DNA of 64,000 nt from Hyphomicrobium sp. D-2. Its GTDB lineage: Bacteria; Pseudomonadota; Alphaproteobacteria; Rhizobiales; Hyphomicrobiaceae. This document shows, one piece after another, positions 10,032 through 29,962 of the stretch (within the stretch, counting starts at the first letter, position 1; each line of letters begins with the position of its first letter). The stretch is taken from the NCBI RefSeq assembly GCF_029872155.1, contig NZ_JARXLA010000005.1, positions 310,001 through 374,000 of the forward strand, read 5' to 3'. The position numbers were made by a program, and so were the translations under genes. The notes below the pieces were generated by a model. It made no database searches, was not told the origin of the DNA, and saw only the letters and a list, made by a program, of their open reading frames with translations.

Positions 10032-10653
10032 CCCGATAAAATCCGAACAAATGGCCGCGCAGGGTAAGCCTGTCCCGGAGCATCGGGGCTGTTCGTGCTG
10101 CGTTATGCGGTCAATCGCATGCGCTGGGCCGAGAGTGCAAAGATGCGCCGCTACGTCGACGCGCAAAAAGGTTCGCGCGGGCAGGGCAATCACTGATTAG
10201 CGGCCGGAAGCGAATTTCGTAGTGTTGCAACCGACAACGAATGCCTGCTCCAGGTCGCCTGTCTGTTGCGGATTAATCACTCAGTGTGAGGAATGAATAA
10301 AGTAGGCTTTTTCGATGGCTGTTGGATCCGGCTCGAATCAATGAACAGTATTTTTGACGTTGTGCTCACTTCATTTGTTTTCGTTTCGGGAGAAACGCCG
10401 ATCCGTTTACGCATTGCGCCTCGTCGCAGGAATTGAAATTTTGATGTGCGGGTAAATCCGCATCTGGCTTTCTGTTCTGAATGTTGCGCGCGCTTTCAGC
10501 GTTCATTTTCAACGATCGGTCGTGATCGTCCGCTATCGCGTAGCCCATAGTCTGGGCCGTCATCGAATAAAAAGTACGCTTTCCAAATTTCACAGGGCGA
10601 TGTGGCCGCTGGCTGATGGCGGCTGCAAATTTCAGGGGTTGCCAGGGGCTGCT
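10032..10653. other. Gene-free stretch before the autotransporter, locally AT-richer
   Basis: About 620 bases without a convincing gene. From about 10200 to 10600 the composition is visibly AT-richer than the neighbours. Short open frames on both strands lack ribosome binding sites and recognisable products. It probably contains the autotransporter promoter and leader, but I cannot place a promoter. Confidence 0.5.
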
Positions 10654-13104
10654 ATGTCAGAGCGAAATTTCAAATACCGTCGTGCGCCAATTTCGCATCA
10701 TGCCGATCCGACGGTCGTTGCAAAGGCGCTTTTGCCGGCGCTGCTGTTTGCATCGATTTTCAGTCCCTCGACAGCGCAAGCACAGCAGGTTCTGGCCAAC
10801 GGAACGTCAGAGACTGCGGCCGGCACCTATACGCTAAGCCTCAATTCATTCCCGGTTTTCTATGCGCTGAATAACGGACAGATAACAACGACCGCGCCGG
10901 TTTTCATTACGTCGACGGGCCAGCTTTCGACGGCAGTCCAGTCGATTATCGGCAGCACTGTGACCATACAAGCTGGATCGACCATCACGACGACGGGTGA
11001 GAATTCCGTTGCCCTTGCTGCGCAAAGCAATGGAACGATCGACATTTTTGGGACGACAATCACCACTACAACCGGTGCCTTCTCGCGCGGCATCCTTTCA
11101 CTCGGTGGTTCGACTGTGACGCTTACGGATAGCACCGTAGATGTCCAGGCGTCGTACGGCATGGAAATTGGCTCGGCGAGCGTCATTTTTAACAATACGA
11201 CGCTCGAAGCGTTCGGCTTTGGCGCTGACTTGAATGGCAACGCATATCTTAATCTTGAGAACGGGTCTTCGATCACCACGAATGAAGCGGGTGCACACGG
11301 CGTAGACATCAGCGGCGTCGGCAACCTGATTGAGATCGATGACAGTTCGATCAATGTTCATGGCGCTGGCGCGGCGGTGTTCCACAGTGCAGGCGACAGC
11401 AGTCTCGAAATCGAAGACAGTACGCTTTCATCTGACGCTGGCGCGGTGTTTGAGGTTGTGAGCGGCACGCAGTCGGCGACCGTCAACACCACAACCATCA
11501 CCGGTCTGGAGATTATGAACGTAAGCGCTGGTGCGTCGCTGTATGTATCAGTCGGGCAGACCACGCTTACCGGTATGGCGACGACAGCAGCCGGCGGTAC
11601 GGGGGATCTAGGCCTGTATAATTCAAGCGTTTGGAACGTAACGGGAGATTCGAGCCTTACGAACCTGACCAATAGCGCTTCGGTGGTGGAATTTACGCCG
11701 CCCAGTTCGAGCGCGGGACCGTTCAAGACGCTAACCGTTCGTGATTACCTTGGTATAGGCGGCAGAATTGCCATCAACACGGTTTTGGGCGGCGATGGAT
11801 CGCCATCCGATAAGGTTGTGATCGATGGTGGTACGGCGTTTGGCACCTCGGTGCTCGCCGTTAACAACGTCGGTGGCACTGGAGCGCTCACCCAAGTCAA
11901 CGGCATTCTCGTCGTCGATGCGATCAACGGCGGCACAACGGTGCCGGGTCTCTTCTCACTGGCCGGACCTGTGACGGTGGGTCCTTACGAATATTCGCTG
12001 TATCGCGGCAGCGTAGACTCTTCCAATCCCAACGCCTGGTATCTGCGCTCGGTTCTTGACTGTTCGCTCGATCCATCGGCGCCGGTGTGCAACAGCCCTG
12101 GCCCTTCACCGACGCCGAACTATAGGCAGGAAACCTCGCTCTACGCCGCTGTCCCGGCGATGACGCTGCTGTATGGCCGCATGATGCTCGACTCTCTGCA
12201 TGAGCGCCGCGGGACTGCGGTAAGCGCATACGCAGAAGGCGCACCGAACGCCGCCTGGGCCCGTGTTATCGGCCAGCATGGCGATCGAGACGGCGACCGC
12301 AGCGGCATCTACGGTTCAGGCCCGAAGTACGATTACGACTTCTGGGCCTTCCAGGGCGGCATGGATCTCTATCGCGATGGCGATGTGGGAACGTCGCGCA
12401 ACCATGCCGGTGCATTCTTCGCCATTGGCCACGGTTCAGGCGATGTCGATCACTTCGGCAGCGGTAAGGCCGGCGAGAATTCCTTCATGGCCTATTCATG
12501 GGGCGCCTACTGGACCCACTACACGCCGAACAACGCCTATGTCGACGCGCTGCTGTTGGGCTCGTGGTACGATATTGATGCCAAGTCGAACCGCATCGAC
12601 AAGTTGAAAACCGATGGCGGTGCGTTCGGTGCCTCGCTGGAAGGCGGCTATCCGGTTTACACCGGTCCCGGCGGTTTCAGCATCGAGCCGCAGGCGCAGT
12701 TGGCCTTCCAGACGATCAACCTCAACAATGGTTCCGATGTCAGCGCGCAGGTGCACTTTGACAACGTCAACTCGCTGGTGGGCCGCGTCGGCATTCGCTT
12801 CGCGCAGGATTTCGGTGCGCCGACATGGTTGACCGGAGCACCGTCCACCTTCACCGCCTGGGTGCGGCCGAACTTCTGGTATGAGTTCCTCGGCGATCCG
12901 AAGACGAAGTTTGCAACGGGCACGGGCTTTGTCCCATTTGCGGCCGACATGGGCGGCACCACATTCGAGATCAACACCGGCTTCAGCACCGAAGTTGCCG
13001 ACGGCACAGCGATCTACGCCAACGCGTCGTATCTCGTCGGTCTCGGCGATCATGCCGACGGTAATGCCTACGACGGTAAGCTGGGCGTGAAGGTCGCCTG
13101 GTGA
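10654..13104 (+). CDS. Autotransporter (type Va) with pertactin-like passenger and beta-barrel
   Basis: An 816-residue protein from ATG 10654, preceded by AGGGG; the frame is open further upstream but that part looks non-coding. Residues 1-43 form a long signal peptide ending STAQA. Residues about 45-500 are a Ser/Thr/Gly-rich passenger built of short beta-strand repeats such as GSTVTIQAGSTITTTGENS and DSTVDVQASYGMEIG, typical of a right-handed beta-helix. A Pro-rich linker (NSPGPSPTPNYRQE) follows, then a C-terminal barrel of about 270 residues (AWARVIGQHGDRDG to GVKVAW) that ends in an aromatic residue as outer-membrane barrels do. The passenger should be exposed on the cell surface, with roles such as adhesion or aggregation in the family; no catalytic motif is visible. 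A hairpin follows the stop codon. Confidence 0.9.
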   Translation: MSERNFKYRRAPISHHADPTVVAKALLPALLFASIFSPSTAQAQQVLANGTSETAAGTYTLSLNSFPVFYALNNGQITTTAPVFITSTGQLSTAVQSIIGSTVTIQAGSTITTTGENSVALAAQSNGTIDIFGTTITTTTGAFSRGILSLGGSTVTLTDSTVDVQASYGMEIGSASVIFNNTTLEAFGFGADLNGNAYLNLENGSSITTNEAGAHGVDISGVGNLIEIDDSSINVHGAGAAVFHSAGDSSLEIEDSTLSSDAGAVFEVVSGTQSATVNTTTITGLEIMNVSAGASLYVSVGQTTLTGMATTAAGGTGDLGLYNSSVWNVTGDSSLTNLTNSASVVEFTPPSSSAGPFKTLTVRDYLGIGGRIAINTVLGGDGSPSDKVVIDGGTAFGTSVLAVNNVGGTGALTQVNGILVVDAINGGTTVPGLFSLAGPVTVGPYEYSLYRGSVDSSNPNAWYLRSVLDCSLDPSAPVCNSPGPSPTPNYRQETSLYAAVPAMTLLYGRMMLDSLHERRGTAVSAYAEGAPNAAWARVIGQHGDRDGDRSGIYGSGPKYDYDFWAFQGGMDLYRDGDVGTSRNHAGAFFAIGHGSGDVDHFGSGKAGENSFMAYSWGAYWTHYTPNNAYVDALLLGSWYDIDAKSNRIDKLKTDGGAFGASLEGGYPVYTGPGGFSIEPQAQLAFQTINLNNGSDVSAQVHFDNVNSLVGRVGIRFAQDFGAPTWLTGAPSTFTAWVRPNFWYEFLGDPKTKFATGTGFVPFAADMGGTTFEINTGFSTEVADGTAIYANASYLVGLGDHADGNAYDGKLGVKVAW

Positions 13105-13115
13105 TGTTAGTGCGG

Positions 13116-13139
13116 CGGGAAGGCGGCCGCGCCTTCCCG
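13116..13139 (+). terminator. Hairpin after the autotransporter
   Basis: Bases 13116-13125 and 13130-13139 form a perfect 10-bp GC-rich stem with a GCCG loop, 12 bases after the stop codon. The T tract is poor, so the hairpin may act with Rho or as a 3' stabiliser. Confidence 0.6.
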
Positions 13140-13340
13140 TTCTGCATCCATGCTGCAATCTCAACACTAACAGTGCAGCGGTTTTGTAAACCGGCGGCCG
13201 ACTGACTGTGTCTCTGTCGATCATCTGAGGCACCCGCACTGGCGTGCCGTCACGGTTCCAGATTTCCTCTGGCGTACCCATATCCGTTTGGGTGATGGTC
13301 GCTTCTGCGTGGGGTGGCCAATCCGACCAAGGGGGCGCGA

Positions 13341-13661
13341 ATGCTGATCGTGACGACGAACGACCTGCCAGGATACAGGGTCGTTAAGCATCTGGGCATG
13401 GTGCGCGGCTTGACGGTGCGCTCACGTAGCGTGGTCGGCAATATTGGCGCTTCGATTCAGATACTTTTCGGCGGGCACATCTCGCTGTATACAAAACTGG
13501 CTGAGGAGGCCCGGCAGGAGGCATTCGACCAGCTTGTCCGTCAGGCTGAGGAGCGCGGTGCCAACGCGATTCTCGCCATGCGCTACGATGCTAACGAGAT
13601 CGCTTCGGCGGTTACGGAAGTACTGGCATACGGCACTGCGGTTGTGGTTGAGCCTGTTTAG
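13341..13661 (+). CDS. YbjQ/UPF0145 family protein
   Basis: A 106-residue protein. ATG 13341 follows AGGGGG at a suitable distance and fits the family start (MLIVTTNDLPGYRVVKHLGMVRGLTVRSRS). The family signature is visible: a beta-rich start, the GNIGASIQILFGGHISLYTKLAEEAR middle and the RGANAILAMRYDANEI end. Members form ring-like homo-oligomers; their cellular role is unknown. It stands alone, about 160 bases before tRNA-Trp. Confidence 0.9.
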   Translation: MLIVTTNDLPGYRVVKHLGMVRGLTVRSRSVVGNIGASIQILFGGHISLYTKLAEEARQEAFDQLVRQAEERGANAILAMRYDANEIASAVTEVLAYGTAVVVEPV

Positions 13662-13818
13662 CAGCCTGAGCGTGTGCATTTTGGGCAATTTCAGCGACCC
13701 GGGTGAGGCACTTGCGTCTTCCGGGGCGACAATTGCGTCACTAGCAAGTGACAAAGGCAAAAAGTTCGGCTAAGTATGCCGGCCTTGCGGGGACTAGCGC
13801 GCGCTTTCCCAGCAAAAT

Positions 13819-13894
13819 AGGGGTGTAGCTCAATTGGTAGAGCGTCGGTCTCCAAAACCGAAGGTTGGGGGTTCGAGACCCTCCGCCCCTGCCA
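13819..13894 (+). tRNA. tRNA-Trp (anticodon CCA)
   Basis: The cloverleaf has acceptor AGGGGTG/CGCCCCT with one T·G pair, D arm AGCTCAATTGGTAGAGC, anticodon loop CTCCAAA with CCA, T arm GGGTTCGAGACCC and an encoded GCCA end. Its place before secE and nusG is the common order in bacteria. Confidence 0.95.
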
Positions 13895-13992
13895 GATACA
13901 TGGATACATTCGCGGCGCGGGCGTCGGATGGTCCAAACGGCCGACGCTAAAACGCGTCAGGTTGTCGCATGATGCCCGGGAAAGTTGAATTG

Positions 13993-14187
13993 ATGGCCAA
14001 ATATAACCCGGTCCAGTTTATTCAGGAAGTTCGCCAGGAGGTTTCCAAGGTTACTTGGCCGACCTGGAAAGAGGTCTGGATCACAACCATCATGGTTCTG
14101 GTGATGGTGAGTTTGGCCTCCGTCTTTTTTCTTGTTACGGATCAGGTCATCGGTTGGCTGGTTCAGCTCGTGCTGGGCGGGCGATAA
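13993..14187 (+). CDS. secE: Preprotein translocase subunit SecE
   Basis: A 64-residue protein starting MAKYNPVQFIQEVRQEVSKVTWPTWKEVW. This amphipathic start holds the conserved KVTWPT element that lies against SecY. One transmembrane helix (TTIMVLVMVSLASVFFLVTDQVI) follows. The single-helix length is usual for this class. SecE clamps SecY in the inner-membrane translocon; secY is at 41342. An upstream in-frame ATG at 13969 would add eight residues that do not match the family. Confidence 0.95.
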   Translation: MAKYNPVQFIQEVRQEVSKVTWPTWKEVWITTIMVLVMVSLASVFFLVTDQVIGWLVQLVLGGR

Positions 14188-14250
14188 CGCCGGAGCGGTG
14201 AAGAACTAGTGTCCACTGAATTTGCGCAAACGCGCCCTGAAAGAGCGGCT

Positions 14251-14787
14251 ATGGCGAAGCGCTGGTATATCGTGCACGCGTACACCAACTTTGAACGGAA
14301 GGTGGCGGAGTCGATCCGCGAGCGTGCCAAGGCGGCCGGACTGGACGATCTCTTTGAAGAGGTTCTGGTTCCGACCGAGGAAATTATCGAGGTAAAGCGC
14401 GGTCGCAAGGTTCAGGCTGAGCGCAAGTTTCTGCCTGGCTACGTGCTGGTCAAGATGGAGATGACGGACCCGGCGTTTCTTCTGATCAAGAATACGCCTA
14501 AGGTCACCGGGTTCCTTGGCGCTGAAAATCGCCCGATGCCGATCTCTGAGGACGAGGCCATGCGCATCGTCAATCAGGTGAAGGAGGGTGTCGAGCGTCC
14601 CAAGCCGTCCATTACCTTCGAGGTCGGCGAGCAGGTCAAGGTGGCCGACGGTCCGTTTGCCTCTTTCCAGGGGCATGTCGAGGAGGTGGACGAGGAGCGT
14701 TCACGTCTCAAGGTGGCCGTTTCGATCTTCGGCCGTCCGACGCCTGTCGAGCTGGAATTCGGCCAGGTCGAGAAGGTGGTAGGTTAA
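14251..14787 (+). CDS. nusG: Transcription termination/antitermination factor NusG
   Basis: A 178-residue protein with the NGN domain ([20 protein letters not shown]) and a C-terminal KOW domain ([35 protein letters not shown]). NusG binds the RNA polymerase clamp, lowers pausing and links to Rho or ribosomal S10. The start at 14251 matches the usual N-terminus; a GTG at 14209 would add 14 atypical residues. It lies 63 bases after secE, as part of one transcription unit. Confidence 0.95.
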   Translation: MAKRWYIVHAYTNFERKVAESIRERAKAAGLDDLFEEVLVPTEEIIEVKRGRKVQAERKFLPGYVLVKMEMTDPAFLLIKNTPKVTGFLGAENRPMPISEDEAMRIVNQVKEGVERPKPSITFEVGEQVKVADGPFASFQGHVEEVDEERSRLKVAVSIFGRPTPVELEFGQVEKVVG

Positions 14788-15044
14788 GCGCTGGTGTTTT
14801 GCCCGGCTGCGCTCAGAGCGTGGTCGGGTTATGCGCTGTTGATGGCTGGTAACGTTTCGGCAGCTGGAAGCGTTTGATTGGCCAATTGAATTTCGGGCGG
14901 ATGGCGTAACAGCCTATCCGTTCCAGCCCGCAAGGACAGCCTCTCACGGGCCTCCCTGCGGTAAACCGCGGGAGAGCCGGCAGGCTCGTCGCACCGCTAA
15001 CCCTGGGAAGGAATGCCCCTTCCCGTCAAGTGCTAGGGGATACC
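14788..15044 (+). promoter_or_regulatory. Leader of the rplK-rplA unit, with two hairpins
   Basis: The 257-base gap holds a hairpin at 14952-14974 (CTCCC/GGGAG plus GCGGT/ACCGC around an AA loop) and another at 15005-15024 (GGGAAGG/CCTTCCC) shortly before the rplK start. In other bacteria L1 represses this unit by binding a structure in the mRNA leader. These hairpins are the candidates, but the L1 site itself is not proven here. Confidence 0.45.
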
Positions 15045-15491
15045 ATGGCAAAGAAAATCGACGGTTATATCAACTTGCAGGTGCCGGCGGGGGCGGCTAA
15101 TCCCTCGCCGCCTATTGGCCCCGCGCTCGGTCAGCGCGGCGTCAACATTATGGAATTCTGCAAGTCGTTCAACGCCAAGACCAAGGACCTGGAGCAGGGT
15201 ACGCCCATCCCGGTGAAGATTACGGTCTATTCCGACCGTTCCTTCACGTTCGTGATGAAGACGCCTCCTGCAACGTTCCTTATCAAGAAGGCCGTTGGCA
15301 TGAAGGCGACCGGCAAGCCCGGTTCGGGTTCCAAGAACCCCGGCCGTGACGTTGCCGGCTCCATCACGATGGATCAGCTTCGCGAAATTGCGAAGGTGAA
15401 GCTGAAGGATATGAACACGGACGACATCGAGGCTGCGGCCAAGACGATCGCCGGCTCCGCCCGTTCCATGGGCCTCCAGGTGAAGGAGTAA
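15045..15491 (+). CDS. rplK: 50S ribosomal protein L11
   Basis: A 148-residue protein starting [39 protein letters not shown], with the Pro-rich switch in the N-terminal domain. The C-terminal 23S-binding part reads [31 protein letters not shown]11 forms the GTPase-associated centre with 23S rRNA and L10. The start at 15045 follows CTAGGGGATACC; the longer ORF start at 15030 is not supported by the family. It is followed by rplA after 5 bases. Confidence 0.96.
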   Translation: MAKKIDGYINLQVPAGAANPSPPIGPALGQRGVNIMEFCKSFNAKTKDLEQGTPIPVKITVYSDRSFTFVMKTPPATFLIKKAVGMKATGKPGSGSKNPGRDVAGSITMDQLREIAKVKLKDMNTDDIEAAAKTIAGSARSMGLQVKE

Positions 15492-15496
15492 AGGCG

Positions 15497-16249
15497 ATGT
15501 CAGCTAAGGTAAGCCCCGAAGTCATCAAAGAAGCGCGCGCTGCCGGTGGCAAGCGCATGGCGGAAGCCGTCAAGGGTTATGATCGCAACAAGTTCTACGC
15601 GATCGAAGAGGCGATCAAGCTGCTCAAGGAACGCGCCAAGGCGAAGTTCGATGAGACCGTTGAGATCGCAATCAACCTTGGCGTTGATTCCAAGCACGCC
15701 GATCAGATCGTGCGTGGCGTCTGCAGCCTGCCGAACGGCTCTGGCCGTACGGTGCGCGTTGGCGTGTTCGCCAAGGGTGCAAAGGCTGAAGAGGCAAAGG
15801 CTGCCGGTGCCGACGTTGTCGGCGCTGACGATCTTGCCGAGCAGGTCGCCAAGGGCGTGATCAACTTCGATCGCTGCATCGCGACGCCCGACATGATGGG
15901 CGTTGTTGGCCGCCTCGGTAAGGTGCTCGGCCCGCGCGGCCTGATGCCGAACCCGCGCGTTGGCACGGTGACGATGGACGTGGCTGGTGCCGTTGCTGGC
16001 GCCAAGGGCGGCTCGGTCGAGTTCCGCGCCGACAAGTCCGGCGGCATCGTTCAGGTCGGCGTTGGCAAGGTCAGCTTCAGCGATGACGCTCTGGTGGAGA
16101 ACATCAAGGCGTTGGTCGATGCGGTGGTCAAGGCTAAGCCGACCGGCGCCAAGGGCACCTACGTGAAGCGCGTGTCGGTGAGCTCGTCGATGGGCCCCGG
16201 CATCAAGGTCGATTCCGCCAGCCTTGGCGGTGGTCAGCCTCTCGCCTAA
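15497..16249 (+). CDS. rplA: 50S ribosomal protein L1
   Basis: A 250-residue protein, slightly longer than the common 230 or so through extra residues at the N-terminus and the SLGGGQPLA tail. It has the conserved [12 protein letters not shown] segment and the [25 protein letters not shown]-binding region. L1 forms the mobile stalk at the E site and represses its own operon. The stop codon lies in the loop of a 6-bp hairpin (16241-16255), which may mark an mRNA processing or termination point. Confidence 0.96.
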   Translation: MSAKVSPEVIKEARAAGGKRMAEAVKGYDRNKFYAIEEAIKLLKERAKAKFDETVEIAINLGVDSKHADQIVRGVCSLPNGSGRTVRVGVFAKGAKAEEAKAAGADVVGADDLAEQVAKGVINFDRCIATPDMMGVVGRLGKVLGPRGLMPNPRVGTVTMDVAGAVAGAKGGSVEFRADKSGGIVQVGVGKVSFSDDALVENIKALVDAVVKAKPTGAKGTYVKRVSVSSSMGPGIKVDSASLGGGQPLA

Positions 16250-16290
16250 GGCGAGGCCAAGAGAATTCGGGCGTCGCCTTAGGGCGGCGC
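16241..16290 (+). terminator. Two adjacent hairpins at the end of rplA
   Basis: Stem 16241-16246/16250-16255 has a TAA loop that is the rplA stop codon itself. Stem 16271-16278/16283-16290 has 8 bp with one G·T pair. Neither has a T tract, so partial termination or RNA processing between rplKA and rplJL is more likely than full termination. Confidence 0.4.
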
Positions 16291-16619
16291 TTGATGCCGG
16301 ATCAAAGCCCGATCCTGTCCAGCTTCACGCTGGGCGGGGCGGGCTATTTCCGGAAGTACTGTCCGAGACTGTGGGTGCCGTCACGCCTTTGGAGTGATGG
16401 CTTAAGTCCAAAAAGGGGCCCGCATGAGACAGGAGCGACCCGGTTTCGTTTTTCTCCACAAGGGGAAGCAAGCCGGTTTGAGCCTGGGTCAGCACCGTGC
16501 CGCTCTCGCAGGCGCGCGGTTGGACAGAACTAGCGTCGCCGCATTCGGGTGAGCCCGGTCGGCGGCAAGGTGCAACCCGCGGGACGGCGATAAGCCGGTC
16601 CGTAAACTGGAGTGAGCAG
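16291..16619 (+). promoter_or_regulatory. Leader of the rplJ-rplL unit (putative L10 autoregulatory leader)
   Basis: About 330 bases without a gene lie between rplA and rplJ. In other bacteria a long structured leader here binds the L10-L12 complex and blocks rplJ translation. The long GC-rich leader fits this, but I did not identify the kink-turn element by eye. Confidence 0.4.
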
Positions 16620-17138
16620 GTGGATAGAGCCGCGAAACGTGAGCTCGTGACGACGCTCAACACCGTGTTGAAAGACACGGGGCTGGTTGTTGTCGCCCAC
16701 TATGCCGGGATGACCGTCGCCCAACTGACTGACTATCGCCAGCGCGTGAAAGAAGCTGGCGGTAAGGTCAAGGTGGCCAAGAACCGGCTGGCGAAGCTCG
16801 CTGTCAAGGATACTTCGTACGAGACGATCTCGGATCTCTTCAAGGGGCAGACTATCATTGCCTACTCGGAAGATCCGATCGCCGCTGCGAAGGCTTCCGT
16901 CACCTATGCCAAGGGGAACGACAAGCTTGTCATTCTCGGCGGCGCTATGGGTGACACGGTCCCTGATGCGAACGCCGTCAAAGCGCTCGCCGAACTGCCC
17001 TCACTGGACGAACTCAGAGCAACGCTCATCGGTCTCCTCAACGCGCCGGCGACGAAGATCGCCCGCACGATCAAGGAGCCTGGTGCACAGCTTGCCCGGG
17101 TCATCCACGCGAAGGCAGCCCAAGGCGAAGCCGCTTAA
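16620..17138 (+). CDS. rplJ: 50S ribosomal protein L10
   Basis: A 172-residue protein from GTG 16620, 5-8 bases after GGAGTGAGCA. It reads [41 protein letters not shown], then the [11 protein letters not shown] rRNA-binding part, and ends in the helix that carries L7/L12 dimers ([11 protein letters not shown]). L10 is the stalk base. The upstream in-frame extension to 16497 does not look like L10. rplL follows after 96 bases. Confidence 0.96.
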   Translation: MDRAAKRELVTTLNTVLKDTGLVVVAHYAGMTVAQLTDYRQRVKEAGGKVKVAKNRLAKLAVKDTSYETISDLFKGQTIIAYSEDPIAAAKASVTYAKGNDKLVILGGAMGDTVPDANAVKALAELPSLDELRATLIGLLNAPATKIARTIKEPGAQLARVIHAKAAQGEAA

Positions 17139-17234
17139 TGACAGGGGCGGCGCCCTCAGGGCGCCACGACGTCACAGAAATCGCATGTCGAAAGACTGCA
17201 ACAGTTTATTGGTTCAAACCGAAGGAACTACAAC

Positions 17235-17606
<372 letters not shown>

Positions 17607-17624
17607 GACACGTTCGGCAACGGG

Positions 17625-17666
17625 CGGCGAGAGGTAAGCTCTCAGAGCTTTTCCTCCCTCTCGCCG
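17625..17666 (+). terminator. Attenuator/processing hairpin between rplL and rpoB
   Basis: Bases 17625-17634 and 17657-17666 form a perfect 10-bp stem enclosing a small inner hairpin (AGCT/AGCT at 17637-17649). In enterobacteria the rplL-rpoB gap holds an attenuator and an RNase III site that reduce polymerase expression relative to the stalk proteins. This structure sits in the same place. Confidence 0.6.
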
Positions 17667-17838
17667 TCCACGCCAGCGGTCTGACGGACGTCTCTCCGGA
17701 GGGTCTTTTTGGGGGTTGTGCCACCTCCAAACGGGCCCTCCGGTGAGCCGTTTCCAGGCTGAAGCGAGGGTTGGCGGCCCTCGCCGTGAAGGCAGCAGTC
17801 GCGCGGGCCGTCACCTGCGCAGATTACAAGGAGCGAAA

Positions 17839-22014
<4,176 letters not shown>

Positions 22015-22191
22015 TCGATTGACGTTTAAGTCCGGGGCTGGAAACGGCCCCGGACAGCGCGCTTAACAGTGCGCAGGAATTCCGAGGGCTCACAGACGCA
22101 CTGAGCCCGTTTTGCGTGAGGATCGTCGCGATCGGTCCTTGCAAGCCTGACACGGGGCGAAGGCCGCCACGCGCCCCGAATGGAGAGACGG

Positions 22192-26415
<4,224 letters not shown>

Positions 26416-26437
26416 GCCGTTTAAACTCCGTTAAATG

Positions 26438-26472
26438 AAGCGCGGGCGCCCCGGTGCCCGCGCTTTTTCGTT
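26438..26472 (+). terminator. Intrinsic terminator after rpoC
   Basis: Stem 26438-26447/26456-26465 (AAGCGCGGGC with GCCCGCGCTT) has an 8-base loop and is followed by T-rich sequence. It closes the rpl-rpoBC unit before the str promoter. Confidence 0.85.
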
Positions 26473-26553
26473 TTTTTCGCGCATTGAACCCGCGTCATTT
26501 CATCCATTGGCGCATTCGCGTAAAAAATTGTCGCTTTGATAGGGTTGTAGGTG

Positions 26554-26582
26554 TTGACCAGATTCAGCGAGCTGTATATAGG
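26554..26582 (+). promoter_or_regulatory. Strong promoter of the str operon
   Basis: A -35 TTGACC (26554-26559) is followed by TATATAGG at 26575-26582. The -10 can be TATAGG after a 17-base spacer or TATATA after 15. It lies between the rpoC terminator and rpsL and is the best promoter match in this part of the window. Confidence 0.7.
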
Positions 26583-26819
26583 TCACCCCACTCTCACGGT
26601 AGGCCGTAGGTCATTACATCGTCCCCTCTGGTTGGGCGTCCGGACCTAAACGCTATCGTCGCAAAGCAGAGGACATATTCGGACCATGATCTGCGGCCTG
26701 AAAGGGCAGCACGATCCTCTGGTTTTTAGTGCCGGGCCCGCTTCCTTTCTAGGACGTGAGCTTGGCAGGCTCGGTTTGGCGCATCGACGTCAACCAAGCA
26801 ACGTGGACGGAAGAGGCGC
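26583..26819 (+). promoter_or_regulatory. Long 5' leader of the str operon
   Basis: About 235 bases lie between the promoter and the rpsL start. I see no gene; an ATG frame from 26686 overlaps rpsL and has no ribosome binding site. The length leaves room for leader control, but no known element is evident. Confidence 0.4.
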
Positions 26820-27191
26820 ATGCCGACGATACAGCAGTTGATCCGGAAGCCCCGGACGCAGAAGACATACCGCGAGAAGTCACGCCACATGGAGGCGTGT
26901 CCGCAGAAGCGCGGCGTATGCACTCGCGTCTACACCACGACACCGAAGAAGCCTAACTCGGCTCTTCGTAAGGTGGCCAAGATTCGCCTCACCAACGGTT
27001 ATGAGGTGATCGGCTACATCCCCGGTGAGGGTCATAACCTTCAGGAGCACTCCGTGGTTCTTATCCGCGGCGGTCGCGTGAAGGATCTTCCCGGCGTTCG
27101 TTATCATATCGTCCGTGGTGTGCTCGACACGCAGGGTGTTGCCGATCGTAGGCAGCGTCGCTCGAAGTACGGCGCCAAGCGGCCTAAGTGA
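26820..27191 (+). CDS. rpsL: 30S ribosomal protein S12
   Basis: A 123-residue protein with the conserved [23 protein letters not shown] and [22 protein letters not shown] segments. The Lys in [10 protein letters not shown] and in KDLPG are the residues linked to streptomycin resistance when changed; both are wild type. The N-terminal loop ([18 protein letters not shown]) differs from the more usual RKPRKP-type sequence. S12 checks codon-anticodon pairing at the decoding centre. ATG 26820 follows GGAAGAGGCGC. First gene of the str operon. Confidence 0.97.
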   Translation: MPTIQQLIRKPRTQKTYREKSRHMEACPQKRGVCTRVYTTTPKKPNSALRKVAKIRLTNGYEVIGYIPGEGHNLQEHSVVLIRGGRVKDLPGVRYHIVRGVLDTQGVADRRQRRSKYGAKRPK

Positions 27192-27283
27192 TCGCTTCGG
27201 CGGTCTGTCCCGCGGAGTGCGGGGAGGCAGGACGGAATGGTCCTGTTGTTATCGAAAGAATTGCAGCGAAGGGCTGAGCAACG

Positions 27284-27754
27284 ATGTCCCGTCGTCACAG
27301 TGCTGAAAAGCGCGTCGTCAATCCTGATCCGAAGTTCGGTGATGTTGTCATCTCCAAGTTCATGAACGCGGTGATGGAGCAGGGCAAGAAGTCCGTAGCC
27401 GAACGTATCGTTTACGGTGCCTTCGAGCGCATGGAGCAGAAGGCCAAGTCGGATCCGGTTCAGCTGTTCCGTTCCGCTCTTGATAACGTGATGCCTGCGG
27501 TTGAGGTTCGTTCTCGTCGTGTAGGCGGCGCTACGTATCAGGTTCCGGTCGAGGTTCGTCCCGAGCGTCGCCAGGCGCTTGCCATCCGTTGGTTGATCAC
27601 TGCCGCTCGCGCTCGTAACGAGAACACGATGGTCGATCGGCTGTCGGGCGAGCTGCTTGACGCTGCCAGCAACCGCGGTTCTGCAGTTAAGAAGCGCGAA
27701 GACACGCATAAGATGGCAGAGGCCAATCGGGCCTTCTCTCATTATCGCTGGTGA
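27284..27754 (+). CDS. rpsG: 30S ribosomal protein S7
   Basis: A 156-residue protein of usual length: [28 protein letters not shown], then the [14 protein letters not shown]-like helix and the C-terminal [16 protein letters not shown]7 starts assembly of the 30S head by binding 16S rRNA near the E site. In enterobacteria it represses the str operon. It is 92 bases after rpsL and 24 before fusA. Confidence 0.97.
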   Translation: MSRRHSAEKRVVNPDPKFGDVVISKFMNAVMEQGKKSVAERIVYGAFERMEQKAKSDPVQLFRSALDNVMPAVEVRSRRVGGATYQVPVEVRPERRQALAIRWLITAARARNENTMVDRLSGELLDAASNRGSAVKKREDTHKMAEANRAFSHYRW

Positions 27755-27778
27755 TGATCGGACCGGAGCGCGAATAAA

Positions 27779-29869
<2,091 letters not shown>

Positions 29870-29962
29870 TAAAGGCTTCAGCAATTGGACGTGTCTAAAG
29901 CACGTCTACTGTAATTAAGAGCCGGTTTCCCAAGGGACCGATAACTTAAGTGGAGAGCCACT

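Noticed and set aside
10366-10593. 75-residue minus-strand frame in the AT-rich gap before the autotransporter
   Set aside because: No good ribosome binding site, no recognisable sequence and an overlap with the expected autotransporter leader.
12496-13281. 261-residue minus-strand frame over the autotransporter barrel
   Set aside because: A shadow of the barrel-coding sequence, with Arg-rich content and no family.
13748-13776. Promoter for tRNA-Trp/secE (GTGACA, 17 bases, TAAGTA)
   Set aside because: The -10 box has only two consensus positions; not strong enough to list.
26686-26842. Possible leader peptide upstream of rpsL
   Set aside because: It has no ribosome binding site, overlaps the start of rpsL and shows no attenuation pattern.
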